Below, in pieces: positions 55,859 to 64,000 of a stretch of 64,000 nt of DNA (position 1 is its first letter; each line of letters begins with the position of its first letter). This stretch comes from Prunus persica (taxonomy: Eukaryota > Streptophyta > Magnoliopsida > Rosales > Rosaceae), in assembly GCF_000346465.2 (NCBI RefSeq), contig NC_034010.1, positions 11,558,558 to 11,622,557 on the forward strand, written 5' to 3'. The notes below the pieces were generated by a model that was given only the letters and a program-made list of their open reading frames with translations, did not search any database and had not been told where the DNA came from. The position numbers and the translations under genes were made by a program.

Positions 55859-57620
55859 GAACTTGGAATAGACTAGTCCCATAAAAAAAAAATTTGATGA
55901 TCAAGTAGTTTAGTCAAAAGCAACTTTGGAAAAAATTTCCTAATGATCAATTAGTCAAGACAATAATATATAGTTTAATCTAAAGGAACTTTTATGTGGA
56001 AAAAATTTCAACACAAAGTTGACAGGAATACTCATGTTGGTGAACTTGGAATAGACTAGTCTGGTTAACATTTACTGATGATCAAGTAAAGCAACTTTTG
56101 TGTGGAAAATTTTTCCTAATGATCAATTAGTCTAGACAAATTTGGAATTAAAAAAATTGTACAACACAAAGTTGTAGTGGAAACTTTTTGTTTCTTCTTC
56201 GGTGTTCATGGTCCTTTCACACTGTGGTAAGAGAAGATATGAACCCAAAGCCCTAGACCAAAATGCCCTTTGGACCAATTGGGGGTCCAAAGCGATCAAA
56301 TCTCATCCAAACAACTACAAAACTGTGACGTACGTACAGTCGACATCAAAACATCACCAATGACACCCATTGTCCAAAAAGTCACTATTTGGGTCCTGTG
56401 GGTCCCACACGTCCAACCGACACTAAATAGTCCCGACATCACCCTGCATCAATTTGGGCTTGATCCAACAGTCGGCTCATTCTACATCGCACGATTGAAC
56501 GGCGATCGCTCGCCTTAACTTTGAAACACAACCATCTAAGATCAGGATGTTCGATCACCAATCCGTCTATACCTACAGACTCCTCACAACACCAGCTACA
56601 ACATAAATAAAATCAGACACGATCCAACGGTCCAATCATTTTCGATCTAACGGTCCAAATTTGGAAGGGTCCGATCGCCGATGAAATGACAGAATCTCGC
56701 AATTTTGAACACACCATCGTGCTCAGAACTTGAAATAGACTAGTCCGGTAAAATATTTATGATAATCAAGTAGTTTAGTCAAAAGCAACTTTGGAAAAAA
56801 TTTCCTAATGATCAATTAGTCAAGACAAAAATATATTGTTTAATCTAAAGGAACTTGTCTGTGGAAAAAATTTCAACACAAATTTGACAGGAATACTCAT
56901 GTTGGAGAACTTGGAATAGACTAGTTCAGTTAACATTTACTGATGATCAAGTAAGGCAACTTTTGTGTGGAAATTTTTTCCTAATGATCAATCAGTCTAG
57001 ACAAATTCGGAATTTAAAAAAAATTGTACTACACAAAAGTAGTGGAAATTTTTTGTTTCTTCTTGGGTGTTCATGGTCCTTTCACATTGTGGTAAGAGAA
57101 GATATGAACCCTAAACCAAAAAACGCCCTTTGGACCAACTGGGGTCCAAAGCGATCAAATCTTTTTCAAACAACTACAAAACTGTGGCATACGTACAATC
57201 GACATCAAAACATGACCAATGACACCCATTGTCCAAAAAGTCGCTATTTGAGTCTTGTGGGTCCCACACGTCCAATCGACACTCTAAAAATCTGCCTCGG
57301 GCCCACAACCTCTGATTTCAAATCCAATCCACCAATGGACTCTAAATAGTCCAGACATCACCGTGCATCAATTTGGGTCCGATCCAACGGTCGGATCATT
57401 CTATATCGCATGATCACGCATGATTGAACGGCGATCTCTCACCTTAACTTTGAAACACAACCTAAGATCAGGATGTCTGATCACCAATCCATCTGTACGT
57501 ACAGACTCCTCACAACACCAGCTACAACATATATAAAATCAAACACGATCCAAAGGTCCAATCATTTCTGATCTAACGGTCCAGATTTGTGAGGCTCCTC
57601 ACAACACCCGCTACAACATA
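55859..57620. repeat. tandem duplication of modules R2+R3 in copy F
   Basis: Units 55859-56727 and 56728-57620, period about 867 bp, each starting GAACTTGRAATAGACTAGTC and ending in GATCCAACGGTCC-type sequence. Confidence 0.85.
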
Positions 57621-58029
57621 TTTACTGGTGATAAAGCAACTTTTGTGTGGAAATTTTTTCCTAATGATCAATTAGTCTACACAAATTTGGAATTAAAAAA
57701 AAATAGTATTACACAAAAGTAGTGGAAACTTTTTGTTTCTTCTTCGGTGTTCATGGTCCTTTCACATTATTGTAATATGAACCCTACTGACCTGTTTTTC
57801 TCTTTTGAAAGAAATGTGATATTTAATTCATAATATATGTGATATTTAATTCATAATAAATGTGATTCCTGATATTTAATTCATATTTATTTTTTTATTT
57901 TAATGAAGGCAAGGCATTCATGAAAGAAAGCGAGACTCAAGTTCAGCATTGATCATAAACTCATAATCATTATTTTTATCTATGATGGCTCTCACCAATC
58001 CCAAGAAAATGGGAAATGTTTGGCCAAAA

Positions 58030-58486
58030 AGGATTCAGCCATGATGGTTGATGCCACCGAGGAGGATCCGACCAAAGAATTGGCATTTGGAGAATTGGGT
58101 GACGAGGACTTTGATGGCCTGAGCCAGAGGAAAAGAAAATGAGGTTGAGGGAGAAGGACCATCAGTACAAAATGAGATAGATGTTAATATGGTAGTAGTC
58201 TTACCTTCATAATTCTTAGTCCCAGAAGGACAAAAATGGCTATCTCGACAGAGATGTTTATCTCTGCCCGGCTAGTAGTGAGAAGCCGAGAACACGAGGG
58301 TAGGTCTTAGCTATGGCCTTAGATGAGGTGATCCCCAAAGGGACGCCGAACATGTATCGTCATCACAAGCCATTATTCATCACGACACGCATTGAAGAGA
58401 TGCGAGTCTCCAATGTATTTGTTGATTGTGGAGTCATGGTTAAATTCTTCCACACACGATGATGAAGACAAATCTGAGAAAGCTCG
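58030..58486 (+). pseudogene. gypsy gag-protease fragment (R4, copy F)
   Basis: Same segment as in copies C-E, with a frame-disrupting deletion near 58110 and the protease motif VFVDCGVMV near 58418. Ends at CTGAGAAAG (58486), where LTR-like DNA begins. Confidence 0.65.
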
Positions 58487-58995
58487 TATAAGCCCGCCGC
58501 CCATAAATAAAATAAACTACTGTTTATATAGGAGATAAATGGCCTATGACGACCGAACACGTGGACATGATCGATTTTGGCTGCAGAAACGCCTTCGGCG
58601 TGCTTTCTACCGAAGCCATCTATCTTGGCCCTGTTTACCATCGGACACGTGTCATGCTCACAATCCATGTCCACAGTCCCACATCGGAAATATGAGCACA
58701 GTGCACACCTTCCAAGGCCTATATAAGAAGACCCCTATCCCCAAAAGGGAGGGAATCAAAACTAACGGTACGCTACCGATTGATCTGTTAGTTAATATTA
58801 CTAAAACCGTACTTACTAAAGCATCGGAGAGCCTTCGGCCGGTACCACACCGATACCCTAAGGACTCACCGAACGCGTCCTTTTGCAGGTACTTACCCTT
58901 CCGAAGTAGAACATCTTCCGAGGACAGTCACCTGCCGAAGGCTTAATATAACTAAGTTGACGAAATACGTGCCGAACCACTTTTTCGCATCAACA
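58487..58995 (+). repeat. LTR-like block 1
   Basis: Starts exactly where copies C and E continue with ATCTCATCCC. Contains TATA box CCTATATAAGAAG (about 58719) and ends TTTTTCGCATCAACA. Its 5' boundary lacks TG, so it is truncated. A 135-codon open frame (58539-58946) has no motif. Confidence 0.55.
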
Positions 58996-59012
58996 ATAAT
59001 AAATAACAATAG

Positions 59013-60330
59013 TGTTGGAGATTGAAGATCATTTGTAATAAATTATTATTCATGTTTTATTTGTTTTATTTTGTATCTTACGGTTGTAAAGTGCAAGTGT
59101 GATAAGCTTATATTTTATATATATTTTATGCCTCATTTGCTTATTTATTCGTTAATTTTCTTAGATTAAATTGGTTGTTTTTAATTGGTTTTGTGAGATT
59201 TGTGAAGGAATTGTAAAATAGGAGAAAGTGTGCTAAAAAGGGAAAGAAGATGAAGATTGAAGTTTAATTAAAAAGAAGCCAAGTGATTCCTTTTGTTGCA
59301 AGGAATGTGGTCAAATTTCCTAGTTCAAGATGGTTTAAGTCTTATCAAGTTAAACAAGGAGAAATAAAGAAGACCTTATATTAGAAGGAATCCTATTTTT
59401 ATAACAATTGTAATTATACCTTAGGTAGGATTTCTAGGAGTTTATAAATAGGGAGTTTAGGTCATTGTTGAAAGGATTCATTGCCCACCATCCTCCATCA
59501 TCTACCCACACAAATTCCTACACATTCATACTCATAGCCGAAACACTCAAAGGAGAGAGAGTTAGAGAGACAAAGAAGACAACCTGGAGCTAGAGTGCTG
59601 TCGTGCAGAGATCAAATCTTCAATTGGTTTTTCCTTTCCTACGATACTTTTTATCATGGTTTTTATTAAAGTTTTCATGAACTAATTTCTTCTTGCCATG
59701 AATACTCAATTACTTTAGTCAATGTTAATTCCAAGTATTTTTCCATGTTGAGTATCTGTTACCATGCTTAATGCTTTGAATGTTTGGCCAACATTTAATT
59801 ATTTTGATGCTAAATTGACGATAGGGATATCCAATTTGGGGTTGCTTCTTGTAATAGATGCCATGAGTTACATGATTAGACAGGGATGTTTGTCATGACT
59901 TATGTGGTTGTTTTGTAGGTTTTCCAAGGAATTTAATGGATTCTTATTATCTTAATTCAATTACTAAGGATAGAATAGGTTGGTAATAAGAATACTTTTG
60001 ATATAACCAGAGATGGAGTATCGAATAAGGTAGGGAAAATCAACTGTCAACATGGAGAATAATTAGGATTAACATGCTAAGGGAATTGGGTAGAATTAGC
60101 AATGGTGAAATCGGAAGCTCTAGTGCTCTCATATCTTGAATCTCACTACTTTATTTTTCTACGCTTGCTTTTATTCATTGGTTTAGTTAATTAATCAATC
60201 AAATCTCATCATCAATTGTTCAAATAAAGTCTTGGGTTAATCACAATCGGTACTTAGTAAATTAAATCACTCTTTGTGGGAACGACACTTCACTCGTCGC
60301 TGTATTACTTGTGCGAATTGTGCGCTTGCA
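59013..60330 (+). mobile_element. probable solo LTR, 1318 bp
   Basis: TGTTGGAGATTG to GTGCGCTTGCA; the 3' part has the CTTTGTGGGAACGACACTTC ... TTGTGCGAATTGTGCGCTTG wording common at the ends of plant gypsy LTRs. TATA-like TTATAAATAGG at about 59444. Flanks AATAG (59008-59012) and AATAA (60330-60334) are a possible imperfect target duplication. Confidence 0.65.
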
Positions 60331-60336
60331 ATAAAT

Positions 60337-60602
60337 TGTAACGACCCGGTCCTAAATAAATTAGTGAATATTAATTTATTGAGAGAAAATACCATTTTGC
60401 CTCTAAAATATTTTATTAGGATTAAAGTTGACTTTTTGACCGGGAAGAAATTTGGGAATTTCGACAGTACCGTTGCATAGAGCACGGCGAGATGAGTCTG
60501 TAGACACGTGGTGGGCTCAAATCGGAGTTGTAACGAGAGAGATGATCAAAATACCCTCAGTGGCATAACCGTAATTTTGGCAAAAAGGGTTGGATAAAAT
60601 CA

Positions 60603-60638
<36 letters not shown>

Positions 60639-62075
60639 GAGCAGCCCCTCCTCCTTCGTTTTTTTTCTTCCCAGCCATGGCTTCCAAGAGCCACCGTCGA
60701 CGCCAAAGACCACCACCGGCCACGAGGTCGGACTTGATCGAACCGCCGTTGCACCCTCTTCCTTTCCGACCAGCCCCGCCCCTGAAACCACCGGATTCCG
60801 TCGGTAAAAGCTCGGAATTGCACCAATTTTGACAGAAACTTCGCCGGCTTCGTTCGTCGTCGTCAAGCCACCATTTCTGACGATCTAGGTACGGATTTTG
60901 AACCTCTCGAGCTGTTCTTGCTGCCTGTGGTGTTAGATTTGAGAGGTTGCTACGTTTTGAAAGTCGATTAAGCGATGGAAGTTTGGCCGATTTTCGGCCT
61001 CTGATTCCGGCCATTTCCGTCGACTTTTTGGGGTAGGTCCAAGAATAAAAGTTGCTCCACTACATGTGATTTACCTAACCTGGGAGTCTTGCCCTGCGGT
61101 TTGGAGTTTTTCTGGCCGTCGAAAATTGATCAAGCCACCCACGCGCTGCCCGTGCGTGGGCAGCAGGGTGGGAACCACATTCAGTCCTAGAATGATCCCT
61201 TGGTCCTCACGAGCACGTAGGTTTTTGCGGATTTCAATTCGGATGTCGTTTGACTATCGAACAGATTTTGCATATTGTGCGTTATCCGGGTTCGATAGAT
61301 TTGAACCGTTGGATAGTCTTGAATTTAATATATGTGGATCTAGGCATTCCTAGGATCATGTAGGAATTTAGGGATCATGGATCGGAGCCTCGGATGTTCT
61401 GATTTAATAACTTAAAGTTTATGTTTCATAATAATCATCTAATTGTGCAATCGTGAGCGATCCGACCGTCTGTTTTGGACCAAATTTGCAGAACGTGTGT
61501 CCTAAGCCTTGTAGAACATAGGAACTTTCGAATTGGAATTTGGAGGTCGTGGGCCCCGTAGGCCCGTTTGACCAAGTTTGGGTAGTTTGACCTTTGGTTG
61601 ACCGTGAGTCTTCCGAGGTAGTTTTTTCTTCCTAGGAGAATTATAATGACCCTAGTGAAAGGTCTTGAGCGTTGTTGAGCTGTGTTGACTAGGCTGAGAT
61701 TTTTAGAGTGTTTATTATTATTATAGGAAACTTTTAGATATTATTTTAATAATGGAAATTATGAAATTTATGTTTATGTGAATGATCGTTGGTCTAGAAA
61801 TAATATTATTTTCCTGATTAAATTACGTTACAGTCTACTATAGACTGGTATCATTAAAATGAGAATACCTCTAGTATTAGTTTAGATAGGTAAGAGTATG
61901 TCAGTTTGAAGTGCTATACGCACTACCCTAAGTACCACCCTGTGATTGTTAGGTCCCACGTGGCGTAGGTTATTCGGCGTGCGGACAAACCCCATACGTG
62001 GCGTTGGTAGGCAATGAATATTCACACGCATCTTCTTATCTGTAAATACACCGTGTGTATATTCCTCATGGCTTT
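60337..62075 (+). repeat. LTR-like block 3 (gypsy type)
   Basis: Begins TGTAACGACCCGGTCC, seven bases after the previous LTR. It contains a CT microsatellite (60606-60637), a GC-rich transcribed-type middle and a GTCCCACGTGGCG block near 61952. The 3' end is not clear, taken as about 62075 where wording changes. The long Arg/Glu frame on the minus strand (60517-61014) is an artefact of the microsatellite. Confidence 0.55.
60606..60637 (+). repeat. CT microsatellite
   Basis: About 15 CT units. Confidence 0.95.
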
Positions 62076-62680
62076 CGTTCCCCGCTTAATTAGGAAATAG
62101 ATATTAGTCAAATAACAAATTGATGAAAAGGGATTATTAACAACCTTGTATATCTTTTTAGTTTCACATTAACCTGGCTATGTATATGTACCATTGTTGA
62201 TTTTCTCTAAAGCGTCTCATAGGATTTTGCCATCACTTGTGGGAAAATTTGTAAATATTCTCAGCTGATAATGTTATATACCATAGAAGATTTTATAAGC
62301 ATTTGGTATTTCTAATCTTGGCATCAGGTATGTAAAACCTTATTCAAAATTCAAATAATGGATTAATCACCTTATATGACTTTCAAATATGTTATTGCAT
62401 CTGTGATTAAGTTTAAACTTCCACTTGAGCTTTGCCGTTAGCAAAAGTAGCATGTTTTATTAAGATGAGTGTGCTGTCGCTTACTATAGCAAGTTTCATT
62501 CGACGTGTCTTTGTCATCCTATGACCTATGCTACTTCTTTTTCTTCTCCTTTACATCTATTCAGCATTTAACCTAATGTAGTTCTCATATGTTCTTGCGC
62601 TGTAATTAAGTTGAATGTCCTGTTTTAGTTGTCAACCAGCATTTCAGCCAGCCTGCTGAATTTGGTTGCTGAATTTTTAG
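62076..62680. other. probable intron remnant of the arginase pseudogene
   Basis: AT-rich, no exon recognised; ends with a pyrimidine-rich acceptor (GAATTTTTAG) next to the first arginase exon. Confidence 0.4.
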
Positions 62681-63159
62681 GTTGGTATTAGATCAATCAA
62701 CAAAGCAGGGCGTGAACAAGGAAAATGATTTGGCGTTGAACAATATGAAATGGGAACCTTTTCAAGAGATCGTCATTTTTCGGAAATGCTGGTCTCTCTT
62801 CTCCCTCCCTCCGTCCCTGTCTCGTGTATCTGTGTTTATATTTCTGCATGTACTTATAACAGTACTGAGAGTAACTCTTAAGAAATTTGTGTTTGACAGA
62901 AATTAGGGGAAGGTGTGAAGGGCGTGTACATCTTGATAGATGTAGATTGCCTTGATCCTGCATTTGCTCCCGGAGTGTCACAAATTGAGCCTGGGGTCTT
63001 TCCTTCCGTGATGTTCTCAACATATTCCACAGCCTCCAAGGCGACGTTGTTGCTGCCGATGTCATTGAATTCAACCCGCAGCGTGACACTGTTGATGGGA
63101 TGACTGCAATGGTAACAGCTAAGCTTGTGAGAGAGTTGACTGCAAAGATATCAAAGTGA
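62681..63159 (+). pseudogene. arginase pseudogene, last two exons
   Basis: Exon 62681-62791 encodes IRSINKAGREQGK then FGVEQYEMGTFSRDRHFSE; intron 62792-62899 has GT and ACAG borders; exon 62900-63159 encodes KLGEGVKGVYILIDVDCLDP, then FAPGV, and at its end NPQRDTVDGMTAMVTAKL and KISK-stop. DVDCLDPAFAPG carries the two Asp of the manganese site of ureohydrolases, and the whole is the C-terminus of plant (mitochondrial) arginase, which splits arginine into ornithine and urea. An in-frame TGA after REQGK and a one-base loss in the G run after IEPG (about 62993) break the frame. Upstream exons are missing; LTR-like DNA takes their place. Confidence 0.85.
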
Positions 63160-63714
63160 GGAAATTATCATGTGCCTTCCTTTGGTACACCTGGAGACTA
63201 AACCAAAAACTTCTTCAGGACTAATTTCCGAAAAAATGAAAAAGTAAATTCTAGACTATTTTCCCAAAAAAAGAGAGCAAGAAATTTAAAACTAAAAGAA
63301 ATCCTCAATCACATATTTAGTATTTAATAGAAAACTAAAAGAAACTTGGCACCAAAAAAAAAAAAAAAAGCTTAATAAGAGGAAAATAATTGTATTTTGT
63401 TTGGAGTAATACAAGAGAGTTTCTAAATAACTCCAACTTCTTGAAGCACAAAACACAAACATGGGCCATTTGCGTTTGGCGACAGTGGCAAGTTAGGGCT
63501 AGAAAGTGCAATAGAATTAATTAGAATAAGATATTCGTTTTCCCAATGAGATTAGGAAACAGAAAACTATAAATATATATGTAGCCTGAGCCTTTTGTAA
63601 ACACTAGCTAATGTGATTTAGGGTTTCCAAAATTCCCCATAATTCCCCATAATCTTTTCTCTTTCAAACGATTGAGACCCTTCATTTCATTAGCTACTTT
63701 CTCTTTCAGACAAG
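63160..63714. promoter_or_regulatory. spacer and promoter of the edge gene
   Basis: TATAAATATA at 63569-63578, about 145 bp before the ATG at 63715, with a pyrimidine-rich leader (TTTCTCTTTCAGACAAG). The CTTTCAG just before the ATG could be a splice acceptor of a leader intron. An A-run lies at 63353-63369. Confidence 0.55.
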
Positions 63715-64000
63715 ATGAAGGCTTTGAAGGAACAGCGATGCGAGCGAGAGCCTCCTGTTGACGTTGACGTTGACGATGACGACTTTGCTGGACTCGCTTG
63801 CCCTCTCGACGACCTTGAAGCTGCCGTCATCCTTGAAAGTGAAACCACGACTTTCGATCCCTTCTTGTTCGACAACGTCAAACTTGATGACCACAACATG
63901 GCAATTCAAGAGAACCCCAAGAAACCACCATCCCACGGCAAAGGGAAGAAGTTGGAGACCCTCCGCTTGGTGCTATGCACACCACCTCCATCTTCTTGTC
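63715..64000 (+). CDS. unrecognised host gene, 5' part, runs off the window
   Basis: Open without interruption from ATG at 63715 to the window end (95 codons). The start is the first ATG after a good TATA box and its context (ACAAGATGA) is favourable. The product begins MKALKEQRCEREPPVDVDVD, then an acidic DDDDF run, a Leu/Asp-rich part (LACPLDDLEAAVILESE), a segment FDPFLFDNVKLDDHN, and a basic Pro/Lys stretch (NPKKPPSHGKGKK). GC content is clearly higher than in the surrounding repeats, as for a real coding exon. No known domain is recognised in the visible part. No signal peptide or membrane segment is visible. Confidence 0.65.
   Translation, partial: MKALKEQRCEREPPVDVDVDDDDFAGLACPLDDLEAAVILESETTTFDPFLFDNVKLDDHNMAIQENPKKPPSHGKGKKLETLRLVLCTPPPSSC

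Larger units (their letters stand above)
52195..58486 (+). repeat. compound repeat copy F, fullest copy
   Basis: LTR-like segment (52359-52892), R1 (53060-54430), three MITE-type insertions (54442-55763), R2+R3 in tandem (55859-57620), R2' and R4 (57620-58486). The order suggests a decayed plus-strand gypsy element whose leader contains an antisense spliced gene. Confidence 0.85.

Noticed and set aside
58539..58946. 135-codon plus frame in LTR-like block 1
   Set aside because: No motif, overlaps the TATA box and leader of an LTR-like sequence.
60517..61014. 165-codon minus-strand frame with a long Arg/Glu run
   Set aside because: The run is the CT microsatellite read in frame; the rest lies in LTR-like DNA.

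Overview
The window is repeat-dense nuclear DNA of a flowering plant. Supporting signs are Ty1/copia and Ty3/gypsy elements primed by initiator-Met tRNA, PIF/Harbinger and Helitron transposons, a Cassandra TRIM whose LTRs carry 5S rRNA-derived sequence, a caulimovirid-like retroelement and a plant arginase pseudogene. The Cassandra type and general LTR style suggest a woody eudicot, possibly Rosaceae; that is inference. No bacterial, organellar or CRISPR features are seen. Only one host gene looks alive: an unrecognised gene starting at 63715 and running off the right edge.

Layout. 1-6.2 kb: a PIF/Harbinger deletion derivative (849-2544, TTA target duplication), an orphan Ulp1-like exon (3808-3947) and LTR-like remnants. 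6.3-16.2 kb: a decayed pararetrovirus-like element with 428-bp terminal repeats, split by a non-autonomous LTR element (7772-10915). 14.76-21.0 kb: a 3118-bp, nearly perfect tandem duplication that carries the pararetroviral 3' end plus the 3' LTR end of a minus-strand copia element (copia-1, 20012-25042).

25-58.5 kb is built from at least six partial copies (called A-F, plus fragment G) of one compound repeat. Its fullest form, copy F, reads: LTR-like promoter segment, a minus-strand spliced gene-like module (R1), non-coding modules R2 and R3, and a plus-strand gypsy gag/protease fragment (R4). These copies are hosts for later insertions, and the undisturbed copies supply empty sites: a 254-bp Helitron in A, a gag-less copia-2 in B, and MITEs in B, D and F. 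Between D and E lies a second PIF/Harbinger element (43414-47252), itself hit by a tandem Cassandra array (four LTRs, three internal domains) exactly at the transposase start codon. A solo LTR with a perfect 5-bp target duplication sits at 29532-30929.

58.5-62.1 kb: three LTR-like blocks in a row. 62.7-63.2 kb: the last two exons of an arginase pseudogene. 63.56-64.0 kb: TATA box and first coding exon of the edge gene.

How the parts relate: almost everything is a record of nested transposition, deletion, LTR-LTR recombination and local duplication rather than a cooperating pathway. The least explained items are the antisense two-exon ORF module repeated through the cluster, and the copia-derived 82-bp patch inside the pararetroviral ORF next to the 3118-bp duplication. 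All identifications are by eye, without database search.
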